NCBI GenBank assembly: GCA_023053545.1
Contig: JAKZAN010000005.1
Coordinates: forward strand, 10,664,001-10,728,000
Length of the DNA stretch: 64,000 nt
Direction of reading: 5' to 3'
Origin: Lepidurus packardi
Lineage: Eukaryota > Arthropoda > Branchiopoda > Notostraca > Triopsidae
The position numbers and the translations under genes are program-made. Below are positions 1 through 12,095 of this stretch, piece by piece. How positions within the stretch are numbered: the first letter of the stretch is position 1; every line of letters begins with the position of its first letter. The notes below the pieces were generated by a model. It worked only from the letters and a program-made list of their open reading frames with translations. It did no database searches and was not told the origin of the DNA.

Positions 1-76
1 AAAATTGCATTGGCATGAAAAGCACTGTGTGTTTTTATGTTTCTTTTCAAGTATTGTTTGGGTGGAAAAAACTTAC

Positions 77-1202
77 GTGACCAAACTTGTGGAACACCAG
101 ATATTGTTCGGCGGTCGGGTTCATGCCAACGTTGCTCAACTTCCAATTAATTAACTGTCAACACAATTGTAACAAAAATACACGGATTAACATTAACTCA
201 TTAATCATAACAAAGCTCAGAAAACATGAAATTAATCAAGCAACTTCCAGGCGTATCCTTTCCGTCCTAAGGTTCAAAACATAAGATACTTTGGGTCGCT
301 CCAACAGCTTGTAAGGGTAACTTAAGACACGTCTTTTAGTACTCAGATTACGTTTGGATACAACGAAGGTCTAATAAGGTCAAGCCATCGATTTTTCCTG
401 ACGATAGTCACAAGACCATTATAACGAATAATATAAACAAAACAAGTCAACATACGGCAAATGGAAAAGATAAGTTAAACTATAAAGACAAATGAATCTC
501 GAAGCTTCCGAGTCAAGTGAGGACTTAGTGGTATCCATCTTCGCGACTTGGGGTGGTCGTAAGAAATACGGCGTAGTAATCTGCCCTTCGCCATAGCCTG
601 ACGTCGCAGTTTAAAATCAATCGTTTTGGGGAGAGGGGAAAATGGACCGTTTTCTGCTTGACTTGCCTGATCACGAAAGTACTCCATAACTCCCGCGACA
701 GTGGAGGTGCAATGCACCAAAATCAATCCCAGGCAACGAGCAGGGTTTTTCAAACCGAGTCGCGTTAAAATGTTCGCTCCGGCACCTTCTCCTAATCCAA
801 TTACACACTCGATGTCAAGCGCATCCAAAACGTCTACCAAATCCTCCGACAGTTCTTGCATACTGGGAAACTTAAATCTAAATAATAAATCGACTTATAA
901 ATTCACTTCATCGACCGCTTTTCATGTTCTATTTTCCTACTCGTCCGGCAAATCTGGTGCGTTGTCTTGTTGCCCAGGGAGGTCCACATGCACGAATACA
1001 GAGCGTTCTCGTATCTCGGCCATTGACGGATGATTTACGAAGGTCTTAAAGGATGTATCTAGCGAGACAGAAGAGAAAAAATAGTAGACAATACAAATCT
1101 TGACATCTGAAAAGGAAAAAAACTTTGGAAGGACTTACGATTGGAGCCAATGTCGTGGACCGTTAGAAAGATGGCGCGATTTTCGCGCGAAAAGAGCTTG
1201 CC
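77..1202 (-). CDS. NDRG: NDRG-family protein, internal exons (partial, runs off left edge)
   Basis: Four consecutive internal exons were assembled on the minus strand: 1202-1139, 1058-941, 877-667 and 154-77. Phases join cleanly. They encode the conserved core of an N-myc downstream regulated gene protein, an alpha/beta-hydrolase fold without hydrolase activity. Visible landmarks are AIFLTVHDIGSN, VFVHVDLPGQQDNAPDLPD, FPSMQELSEDL, the pseudo-nucleophile elbow GLGEGAGAN (no catalytic Ser), HCTSTVAGVMEYFRDQ and LINWKLSNVGMNPTAEQYLV. The family acts in the cytoplasm in stress response, vesicle traffic and signalling; Drosophila MESK2 is the likely fly relative. The exon ending at 667 uses a GC donor (CAG|GCAAGT). 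The last exon ends with GTAAGT at 76, so the C-terminal exons lie outside the window. The 5' exons upstream of 1202 were not found and may be far away. Family assignment is secure; the exact paralogue is not. Confidence 0.9.
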
Positions 1203-4200
1203 CTACGGGGCCAATCAACCAGAACAACAAAACATTAGCAACGTTCGGGACGTGAGACAAAAAAAGCTCTAATTGAAGATAAGGGTTGCGAATTAGTGTA
1301 ATTTGTGAGAGGAAAGGTTAGTCCAATAGATTTCTCTTCGTTCCAGTTTCTTTTTGTATCCATTCTTGTTTCATTTTGGGTGGGACGTCGGCCGAAGTCC
1401 CATTCACAATACAAGTTAAAAGCTAATCAATAAACTAGACAGGATCAATATGAACCTTTCCGTGGGCAAGTTTTTGCTCGACACGCCTCGATAAGTATAC
1501 AGCAGACGTTGAACGTAGAAGTAGAGCACTGAGCCTGCCTGCCATCACTAGAAATGACCGTTTTTCAATAGGTTTTTCAGATCTTGCCAGGCTCTGATTT
1601 CTGTTGACGTACCCCAAAACCCTTGGAAATTCTGTTGGAGCATAAACAAGCTTTACGAGTACATTATCGCCCAATGGGGCAGAAAGAGAAAGAAAAAGAG
1701 ACAAAGAAAAAGAGGAGTCACGTGATACTTTTCGCGCTTATTGATCCGTTAATACCTGCAGCTAAGTACTCTATTACAAAAAAGTTCCTTTGATTACCGC
1801 GGATTCAGTTTCAACAAGCTTTTCAATAGTGTACTCCAAACAAAGAGACCAGAATGACGTCATTTAACATACGGTAAAGTTCAAAACTACAACAAAGATA
1901 CAGCGTTGGGAACAAAGATCACGAGTTGGCAACGCTAATTTACCTGGATGAAGACGTGAAGGTTGCCCGAGTGCTTCGTCGGGATCTTTTTCATCTGTAA
2001 CGAGAATTCAGTTTATTTTCGAGTCACAGGAAGGCTTCGATGTTTATTTGATATTTTTTTCTTTGTTTACCTCTTCGCCTGGGGGGCAGACCAAAGGGAT
2101 TTCGCAGTTATCCATTGCTATAATTGCGTGACTGTCACCACGTAGACGTTAAGAATGGGTTGAACAGTTTGATTAGGGGGATATATTGCTTATGCTCTGG
2201 GTTTGGATATGGTTTCCCAATTAACTTCAAGTTTACCCAACGACTGCGGGTCTGAAATCGCAACTAAGTGGTTTGGCGTTCACTAGCCTTTTATAGAGGT
2301 ATATACCAGAGATACGTGAGGCCGATAACAATAACAGGAACTTGACGTAGTTTCTCGGACTTGGCGATTTTAAAATGAGATGCTCCTTCACGCAACGCAG
2401 AACCGAATAGATTCACAGAAAGTTAGGAACATCACGCGTTACCGATTCAAATCGAGCTGATCTCTCGCTAGGAATACTGGCTAGGAAACAGCGTACAGTC
2501 TCTGTAATTTTCTACGTTTTCTTAAGGGTCTACAATCCGTGAACGAGTCGTAAATTGTTCTTATCTATACACCCACACCACACAAAGCTGGAGCAAATCC
2601 CAAGCGTTTTCTGATATTCGCTTGTGTGGTGTGTCGTCGTCCGGTACTGGCCCTTTTTCCTGGGAAGTAAGGGGGAGAGAGGGTCTTGGGGGAAAAAAGA
2701 CATGCGTAGCGAGTTGCCATGCGGATTTGGTTTTATAGTTTTTCGTGTCTTTCCTTTCGCTTGTTTATTGGCCTGCAGGCGCATGGCGAAAAGCAGGCCA
2801 AAACAAGGGGTAAAAGGGGGAGGAGTTAGACGGTGACCGTTGGCCTGGGTTCAAGGAAATTGTGTGCCAAAAGTGGTGGGTTTTTGAAATGTTGGCGTAC
2901 GGGGAAATTCCATTAATACCATTTGCATTGCGATTTATGACTTGGAAGACTTTAGGTTTGCGGATGCGCGTGCGCAGCTTGGATAAGGCGACCTGATAAG
3001 ACCACACACGGTAACAAACGACTCAAAGATGATTCTTCTAATCTTCAATGACAATTCGGAATGCGGCTTAGAAGGTTTTGCTGTGAAGGGAAATCGCGTG
3101 AAAGCAGCCCTAGCCAGGTAAGATTTTTTGGGTTATTTTTTGGTAAACAAAAGCCAGAGGTTTTGTGGTTTGGGGCCGTTGAGGGGCTGCGCATCAGGGT
3201 GGCGCAGTGACTCAGTTCTAGATCGCGCAAGTGTACTTTAGTGAAAACTGCTTTGAACACTTTTGAATTTCTAATATGAAGGAAAGGACACTGCGAAATG
3301 TTATCACTTGAGAAGGTTATCACATTTAAGGACTTTATAGGTTGACGTTACTTTTACCCTTACGTTAAGAATATTCTCTATAATTAATTTTATGGTAATA
3401 AAAGTTTCATATGAATAATTTGAGCTTTATAGTTAAGAGTTTTTATAGTTCATAATTCTAGTTTTTTAGTTATTATTATTTTGTTATTTTTTACATCTTC
3501 CGCAACAAACAAAATAGAGTGAAGTGAGTTTTGAAGTTCATTCTGAAGTTCATTTTGAAGTTCATTCTTGTCAGCTGCGTATGGGGGCTTGCGCAGAGGA
3601 CGCGTGGGAATATACTGCGAATAGGGGCCGAATAGTGACTCAGTTTTAGGTGTTTTCGCACTCTGCTGCGGCGTTAAAACTTTCTTACGCCAACGCGTTT
3701 TTCTTGTCGAAAGGAAAGGTTTTTATGATTATACCGTTGAGTGCGAGAAGAAAGGCCCACCAGCAGCCAAGTTTTCTCGGTGGTCTTTAGCGCAGCAGCA
3801 CTTGGGGATTTCGGATAAGGTCTCTTTTGGCTTGTATCACTTACCTACCGCGGTTCAAGGAAGACAAGAAAAAAATCTTTAGGAGGGGGCACGGGGGGTT
3901 TAGAGGAACAAGTCAATTTCTTGTTTCTTGTTTCCCGAAACCTGTGTAGGTTACGTCGAAGTGAGACCACCTTCATTTTACTAGTTTCACCAGAGTTTAA
4001 ACCAAAAAAAGAAAGGAGATGAAAAACAGGACGACGATCATAAGTTACCGTTTGGGGTCAAAAGGCACAAACGACGATTTTCTCAGGCTTGTCGCACCAT
4101 TGACCACTGGGACCACCTCCGTGTCAAACAGCACGCCGTAGAGGATCCAGAATGACAGTTGGGCCCTATCGTTCCTGGTATTTCACTCATTTCCGAAACG

Positions 4201-4517
4201 ATTTTTTGGGGTCCTTTCTAGGATAAAGTGAAAAGCCGCGCACGCCGCCGTTCCGGGTACCCAAACTTGTCTCGAAATAGTCTAAATGGCACGCGGAATG
4301 GGTTTTACGGTCTTCCGTTGGGGTTCGAATTGATTTCTTGGGAAACTGGTATCACAAAGTTTGGAATGCTTCTCATGCAGTAAATAAGAAACTGTTAAAA
4401 GAAAAGCTGTATTTGACAATTCTGTAGATAAGTAACGGTGCAAGGAACCTGTGACTAGCTGTGTTTTTCAGGAAAGCATCGGCTGAACTCTTCCGGTAAA
4501 ATATTTCATGAATGAAA
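1203..4517. other. No recognisable gene; probable intron or 5' flank of the NDRG gene
   Basis: Short open frames occur here on both strands, but none has family similarity, codon bias or paired splice sites that I could support. Because the NDRG exon at 1139-1202 begins in the middle of the protein, at least one upstream NDRG exon must lie to the right, so part of this stretch is probably NDRG intron. Confidence 0.5.
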
Positions 4518-5100
4518 GCATTAAGGGGATTTTGATAGCTAAATGCATAGGATTTTCGCCCTTAGTGCACTTTTTTACTTGCCAACGGTGAATTTTCTCA
4601 ACTCATTTGTACAATGAAAATGAAGAAATTTTGCGTTAAGGTCATTTTGGTAGCTATAATGCATAGGATTTCGTCCTTACTGCACTTTGAATCTTGCCAA
4701 CGGGGAATTTTCTCAACTTATTCCGCAATGATAAAATATAAATTTTTGCATTAAGGCCATTTTGGTACCTAAAATGCATAGGATATTCGTCCTTACTGCA
4801 CTTTTAATCTTGCCAACGGGGAATTCTCTCAACTTATTCCGCAATGATAAAATATAAATTTTTGCATTAAGGCCATTTTGGTAGCTAAAATGCATAGGAT
4901 ATTCCGCCTTATTGCACTTTTTCAGTTGCCAACGGGGAATTTTCTCAACTTACCCGCGCAACGAAGTAGTAATTTGTGCATTAAGGCCATATTGGTACCG
5001 AAAATACATGAGATTTTTGCCCTTATTGCACTTTTTCATTTGCCAACGGTGACACGGTTCTCAACTTGTTCGCGCAACGAAGTACTAGAAATTTTGGAAC
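4518..5100. repeat. Tandem repeat, about 115 bp x 5
   Basis: Five diverged head-to-tail units begin near 4518, 4633, 4748, 4864 and 4978. Each carries GCATTAAGGCCATTTTGGTA at its start, then a TAAAATGCATAGGAT block, a CTTGCCAACGGGGAATTTTC block and a CTCAACTTATTC block. The middle units are the most alike and the outer ones are degraded, the usual pattern of an old minisatellite-type array. Short open frames across it are repeat translations. Confidence 0.9.
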
Positions 5101-7573
5101 TCAGTTGGTTCGTACGCGAGTTTAGTTGAAAAGCTTTAGCACATCGCGTAATTGTGCGTACTTCAGACAACTTTTGCCGACAATAGCAGACCAACATTCC
5201 AGAGTGTAATCTTTAGTGGTACTTGAGCTTTTCCATATTTTTGCTAAAGAGTGGAGCCGACTGGATTACAGTGCACTGGACTGACTGCCCTCGAGTAAAA
5301 AAAGTATTACAGCTCGCGGCTAGCGGGTTCAGCGCAAACCACTTTGTAGTGCGCAGTTACTCTTTGTAATGATCCGAAGCTAATTTTAGTTGGTTAAAAC
5401 ACAAACCTTCGACCTTTGTAACTGAATTGTAACTGCTCAATGTAAGCTTAACAAGCTGTACAAGGGTACTTTCCAGCCAGGCTATACTGTCTATAACACA
5501 TTATAAAGGTTTAAACCTGGTCCATAACGCGAAGTGGTGCGGTGAAAACTACAAAATTCCACCTTTAAAGCTCATTATTACATATATCCTCAGACAGACT
5601 CCCTGCGCTTTAGGTAGCTTACCAGTGTACAAACGAGCACTCGCTTAATCTTCATTCACAGCCTGCGTCGACGGTGCAGTGTAGTGCGTCAGCGCTCTGA
5701 TGGCGTTAAGGCGTTAAGGCGATTATTACGTGTTAATACCCTAGAATCTCGCCTCTATTGCCACTGTCTGGTTTCCGAACTTGCAATGATACCTATTAGG
5801 TCCGAAGTAAGCACAGGATAATGACTTGTGAGCTGCGTAGGAGGCTGTTAAGGACCGGGAGAGGATGATTTGCGGTCCAGTCCACCAGATGAGAAGGGGG
5901 CACGTGTTTCAATCCACGAAGCGTATGGCTTTTGGAACTCAACAGCATATATGGTTTCTTTCTAACTAGTCATAGCAAAAGATTGAGCCGGGGGGCGTTA
6001 AACCACTATTATAATAGCCAGGAAAAGATCAAGTCCAGGTGTGCCCAGCCAAGATATATATTCTCTTTCTATTCTGTATTCTGGACAAGAAAAAGGGAGA
6101 AAACTTGAGTACTGACACCTGGACATTGGCCATGTGCGGGAGCTTTTTCGCCTTCCAGCTATAACCACAGAGGAAAATTGGCTGGAGCTTAGACGTTTTC
6201 CAAGAAAGCCGTTTAAAACGTGCTCTATGGCTCTACACATCCTCTTCCCCTTTTGTGATTGATTCATTTAGAAAATAAATTGGGTGAAAGTCTGGTCCAC
6301 ATTCTCGACAGAAAACAGCCCAAAAGAATACAAATGATTAGATGTTTTAACTCGGATTTTTGGTGTCAATGTTGGGACCAAGTCGACTTCCAAGTCGACT
6401 TGGCGAAGTTGTGGTTACAAGCAGGTGATGGAAGGGCACGAGTCTGCACCATGCGAGAGCGCCTCAGGCGTCTACCTGTCTCCCAAGTCATCTATTTCCT
6501 AGCAGCAGCTCTTCAGCTTTACGTTTACCTGGCTTTGGTGAGCTCCTCGCCGTCTCAGTCGAAGCACAACCGCTGTGGGGATTAGAGGTTCGTGTTTACT
6601 TCAAGGCGAGAGGCGTTTAGACGAGTTGTCAACAAGTTTGGGTGAGGAAATTTTTTTAAAAAAGAGTTGAAATAGGGAACTTCAGGATCCCAGGAACCTG
6701 AAAAGCGTGTTTTCCAGTGTATGAGTGAATATTTGGAAAATTGGTGTGTGGATGTGAGTGTCTTTTTAGTGTCTGCACCTACTCACCTGGTCAACGGACG
6801 CATCTGATATTTTTTCCAAACAATTACCGGACCGCTCCGCCAGGAAGTAACTTCGGACTTATAAAATTAACTTTTTCTGTGATGGTAAGTCTCTTATTAA
6901 GCTTTGTGATGAGGTTCGGGGTAGCCTAAAATGGCGTTTGGGGGAATTGGGGTCGAAGTGTTCATTCATCATATGATTATAATGGCGATGGTGTTGGGGA
7001 TAGGAAGATTTTTAAGGTCGGACGCTCCAGGTACGCGAGATTTTTGAGGCTGTGGAAGATGTAGTATGAAGTTGGCTGAGAGATGCAATACACGGCAGAA
7101 TAGACGGCTTAAACAGATTCCCTTAAAAGGTGGATAGCGGCACACAAATGTTCGCCGTTTCGTTTTTGGTCAAGGGCAAAGATTCCCAAATCGTTTCCCC
7201 ACAGGTGTTTCGAGGGTTGGGGAATATATGCTCGAGTTCATCTGAATAACATTGATGTTACTACCTCCCGGAGCAGAAAAATGTAGGTTCTTCATATGTA
7301 GGTCTCTGGAGAGTGGCAAGTTCACGAAACTAAATCCTGAAGGCAAAGGAAACTGGCTGAATTTTTGAATAAACTAAAGCGAATTTCGTATAAAATTATT
7401 CAAAGTAGAACTTTAAAAAGTTGGTTTCGCTCTGGGACATTTCTAGTTAGGGTAGACATCTGTAGCGAGTTCGCGAATAGTCACGTTTCAGGTTAAGCAT
7501 TGTATACATTTTATATCCGCGATAACGCTTTGCCTTATACGGGAATCTAAGGGAAGTGGTTGGGAAGTGCGAA
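5101..7573. other. No recognisable gene
   Basis: Only short, unsupported open frames are present. I see no splice-consistent exons, RNA genes or clear repeats in this stretch. Confidence 0.5.
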
Positions 7574-7862
7574 GACCTTGGCAGTGATTTGGCATCTTGG
7601 CAAGTTTAGGGTCTAGCGAGTTGAAATGGATGCCAAATGGTAGCTCCTTGGTATGGCGAGTCACGTCCCAAATCGGGTGACGTTAGCTTGAATGGTTCCT
7701 GAGATATTTGCGTTTTTGTGGACCGCAAGAGAGACTGCGCGGTGCGCACGCCGCAGTTGCCGCGCAATTCGGGCACCTGACGTGATAAAAGCACGGGGTT
7801 TGTTGCGTTCGATGGTCTTAACCCACCCCGTCTGAGATTCGCAAAAATTTCATTGACCCCGG
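7574..7862. repeat. Dispersed repeat family, copy A
   Basis: This segment begins GACCTTGGCAGTGATTTGG and contains a core with GAGATATTTGCGTTT followed by GACCGCAAGAGAGACTGCG and AAAAGCAC(G)GGGTTT. Three further diverged copies of all or part of it occur at about 10124, 11662 and 12010. It has no coding potential that I recognise and is probably a non-autonomous mobile element or other dispersed repeat. Confidence 0.7.
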
Positions 7863-10123
7863 ACATTCCCTCTTTTCGTTTGCGGTAAATAGTTCTACCC
7901 CTTTGTTGCGCGAATTAAAAAAGGTTACACAACGAAACTTTGAGATGAAAGAAGGGACTTCCTGGCCCACTTTCCATTTGATGACCCGTTGATTACTCGG
8001 TGCTCACTGCAAAAGGCGCATCCCCGTGGTCAGTTACGCGCATCACTGCGCAAGCGCACACGTTAGAGTGGCTGTAAACTAGTTTCGTTTTCCCTATTGA
8101 TGGAAAAACAGTTAACTTTTCCCGTTTTTTTCTTTCTTTCTGTTGTTTCTTTTAAAAGATTGATACCAAGGCACCTTGCGCAAATGCACAGACACCTGGA
8201 CCACGCCTTTATTACCACGCTACTGTTAGTCGAACTTTGGAGTCTCTCCCAAGAAAGCTTTTAGTCGCATTGTCTTAATTTTGGCGAGATGACTAAGTAG
8301 TTTAAGTTACGGTGCGTTTTCTTCCGCGTTGGCTTGTTGAGGATTCTATAAAGGACGACGCATTGTTAGCTCTCTCTCTCTCTCTCCCTCTCTCGCTCCC
8401 CTTCTCTCCTCTCAGCTGTTGGGGGCTCTCGCTGTGGCTATTGAGAACCTCTTCTTCACCGTTAGGTCATATGAATACTTGGCTTGCCTTGGCATTGACC
8501 GTTTGACTTTGGGATCCCCAAAACCCCAAAAAGAAAACGTTTGCACTTCTCGTGTTAAAAAAGCTTCCTTTTGATCTTTTTGAAGACACTTAATTTTTCT
8601 TTTTACACCTGAAAAATCTCCTCGTCGCCCACCTTTGCACGTATTCGGGTTATCTCCTTCACCCCATCTGTTCAGGATTTTACATACCAGGCCAACAAGG
8701 CCTCTTTTCTGGCCCCTTGGAAGTAAACTAATTGGTAACGATCACGGCTGTCACGATTTTGTTTGCACTTAGCTTCTTTCCAAACGTAAAACTGTCCTCA
8801 TTAGCATGTTCCGCTAGGAAAACTGAGTCAGACGACATATTGCACGATGGGTCTGGCACCAGTGGTTCCCGAGATAAGAGCCAGCGAATATTTGGCTCGT
8901 GACGTCATGGGGACCAGCTAAGCAACACTACGTTCCGATGACTTCCAGTCGGTGCGTCCTAGAAAGGAAATTCGAGCCAGTACAGTCACTACTCGAGCTT
9001 AGGGAATCGATGCTTCCAACCCTTTTGTGACGTCATCGGGTTCCAAATGCTTCCCTGGACCTCCCGAGTGGCAAAATTTCCTATCAATTGATTCCCGAGT
9101 CAAGCTGTCAGTCATTTTTCAGCGTATTCCAAGATCCTTATCTGCGTAAATGGTAACAAGGGTAATCCCTCCTTATGACATGGGAAGGGTGTGGCTTGGT
9201 ACATGTGTTTTCCTCCTCTTGTGGAGAGGAAGATCTACATGCTCTGTGCTCATTTCGTTGCTTTGGCCAACAAGGCAAAAACCACGATCAATGGCTCAGG
9301 TAAGAACCGCTTGTAAGCTGCCGCGGGGGTCGATACATGCGTTATCCTGGCGGTACATCGAACCCCGGGTTCGGGTCTTGGGGTTCCCGCCCCCTATAGA
9401 AGTGTCCTCATCTGTCGATTTTTCGACTTCTCCGTCGACAAGATGAATTGAGACAAAATGATGAGTTTGGTTGACAGCGGCTAGACAGATGACCATGTTT
9501 ATGCCGAACTGCACACAATGATAGTCGTGTAGTTTCAATGCTTTTCCCCTAAAAAAAGGGGGTTAAGAGGGGGGGAGGGTATGTTCCATGCTTGATATGT
9601 GTGCTATAGAGCCTTTTTGGCCTCATTTGAAACCTTTGGGTTAACCCCTAAGTACACCCATCGTTTTCCCATACGCATTTTAATGAGGGGGCATGGGGCA
9701 AGTCGACTGTGGCGACGTGTAGTATTAGGAAAGGACCAGAACAGCTCTGTGGCTGAGCAGATCTGACCACTGGCAGCTTGCTGACGTTTTTTGGGCCATC
9801 ACGCAAACGATACAAGTGCGTATTTACGTGCTATAAACAGACCACCTATGCGCGGTATACACGGTGACACCGTAGAGGATGTAGGACTGTTCTGGCTAGC
9901 GCCATAGGACTGTCCATTGACGTCATAGTGTCCAGTCATTGTTTACCGTCTAACCCTGATGTCAACCCACACGTTGGTGTACGCAGCCAATTTCATTTTA
10001 CCAGCTTGACCATACAACCTAAAGACATCCGGGCCACTTACGGGGAAGCCTTGGAAGTTGAATTAATTAAGTTTTGCGCGTGGGCAGGCGGAGCTGGTAA
10101 TGAAGGAAAATTGTAGCTACACG
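7863..10123. other. No recognisable gene; pyrimidine microsatellite inside
   Basis: No gene is supported. A CT-rich low-complexity run lies at about 8370-8412. The TGACGTCA-type words near 8900 and 9030 are too common to call as sites. Confidence 0.5.
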
Positions 10124-10232
10124 TCATTGCAAGTCATGGCCCAAGTTGGGTGACGATATCGTGAGTAGTTGCCGAGATACTTGCGTTTCGCTGACCGTAA
10201 ACGAGACTGCGGGCTTGCACACGCGGCAGTTG
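10124..10232. repeat. Dispersed repeat family, copy B (fragment)
   Basis: Fragment matching the core of copy A: CAAGTTGGGTGACG, then GAGATACTTGCGTTTCGCTG, then CGAGACTGCG and CACACGCGGCAGTTG. Only the central part of the repeat is recognisable. Confidence 0.6.
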
Positions 10233-11661
10233 ACTTTCAACTCGTCGACGCGAGATGCTAGAGATTTCTAGTTTTTTGGCCTTTAATTGGTTTAATTAAC
10301 CTATAAGAAAGCTAATTAATTACACGTTGTAGCACGTGTCTAACCCTTGCTTCTGTGTAGTGTAAAACCGCAGTTAATTTCTAGCTCGGAACCTACCCTG
10401 AAATACATTTTTCTTATTATTTCTTTATTTTTTGAATAACTGACAAGTTCTGTTAACTTGGCACAAGTTAAAAACCGGAAATTTCACAGTGCTTTTTAAC
10501 TTCATTAATAATGGGAAGGTCCCGATCCCCCGCTGGCAAAACTATAGGTCGTAGTATCAAGACTTCATTTGAGAGTTCCGCTCGCCTTACAGTCTCGCCA
10601 GGAGCCATTTGGGAGTTACTTTTTATTTAAAGTTAACTTCCGCTTGTTTTCCTTGCTTCTGCTCGCAAGCTAATTGGCTATTTCCTCTTCGCAGGAAGTC
10701 CCCCTAGTGGCAAAGTTTTTATTGTTGAAGTCTCCAAGATTATACCTGCTCTTTCCTTTCTTTCACTGGCTCTCCGTGTGAAGTTTAATTGCTCTGTTGG
10801 GACAAGCGAAAAACCAAAAAGTCCAACGAAAAGTAGTAGAAACGATGCAGAAGTAAAAAAAAAAAAAAAAGGAAAAGGGAAACCGTGTGGGTCGTCGAGT
10901 GTTTGCACGTTCATTCACGCGAAAATGCGCCACACGCGTGTTTACCGTTTTTTTAAGTGCCTTAACCGGAATCGTGTTTGTCGTGCGCGAAAGGTATTTC
11001 CGGGGTCACATGCTTTTAACCCGCTCCTTTTTATATGGTCTGCGGTTAATAATTCTGGGAGATAATTAGGTAATTGTTTATGTAAAGTCGCGCGTTAATT
11101 GCAGTAACAGTGCCGCACCTTTGGGGAGAGTTGTTAGCTTTTTCTTCTGCTGTGGATGCCCTCTGACGTCACGATTTGATTTTTTTTCCAGAGTTCGCGC
11201 GCAACGCTTTTTAATTGGTACAACATGGCGATGCGATAAATCTAGTGAAGGCTAAGAAGGTCTGTGCCACGTCTCTGCCTCTTTTGTTATTTGGGTTGAG
11301 GCAGGTCCACTTGTTTTGCCCTCATTTGCATAAGAAAAAGACCCGGGAGACCAAAAGGTAACGAAGGGTTCCACGCCCTGATGCACCGTTGCCCTTCTTT
11401 CTTTTGTTTAGTGAACGAAAACTTTCAAGTCTTTGGTCTTTGGTTACGCTGTCATGAGTCGGACAACGTGTCAAGGTGTATATCCCTCGAGATAATCCGA
11501 ATCACAAGCCTCATTTGCAGAAGCATCCAGTATGAAGTTGAACTGTCGCCCGGGAAAGTTTTCTTCGGAAACCTCGGTTACATGGCTGAACTAAAGACTT
11601 TGGGCTGGTGTATGTAGTGAAGGAAAGGAAAGAGGAAAAGGAAGTTGGTGAAGGAGGCAAA

Positions 11662-11970
11662 GACCTTGGCAGTGATTTGGTGCTGGGAAAAGTTTGAGGA
11701 CCTGGGATCTGAATCCGGTGCCAATTGAAGGTTCCTGGCTGAAGTAAGCTAGGTGTCAAATTTGGTGAGGATGGCTTGAATACTTGGTGAAATATTCACC
11801 ATTTAGTGGATCGAAAAAGGAACTGCCGTGGGTGCGCGCGTCACCGCGTAAAGGCAGTTAAGTTGTAATCCGGGTTCCCGACTAGCTAAAAGCACCCGGT
11901 TTTTTGCGTTGGGCAGTCCATTGCATCTCAGGTGCGGATTAAGGGGTAGCCCTTTACGCCATGCCATAAA
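11662..11970. repeat. Dispersed repeat family, copy C
   Basis: Nearly full-length copy starting GACCTTGGCAGTGATTTGG, with GGTGCCAATTGAAGGTTCC and AAAAGCACCCGGTTTTTTGC in the same order as copy A. It is diverged from copy A by several small gaps. Confidence 0.7.
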
Positions 11971-12009
11971 AGTTTTACAATACAAGTATTTGGGAATTGG
12001 ATTCCTAAG

Positions 12010-12095
12010 GACCTTGACAATGATTTTGGATACCGAAAGTAATGGCCCTATCGAGCTGAATCGGTGCCAAATGAAAGTTCGAGAGTAGTAGAGAA
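12010..12095. repeat. Dispersed repeat family, copy D (5' fragment)
   Basis: Starts GACCTTGACAATGATTTTGG and continues with TCGGTGCCAAATGAAAGTTC, which matches the left part of copies A and C. It lies only about 40 bp after copy C. Confidence 0.55.

Noticed and set aside
1435-1704. Minus-strand open frame next to NDRG as its first exon
   Set aside because: It lacks the expected NDRG N-terminal text and has no donor that joins in phase 0 to the exon at 1202.
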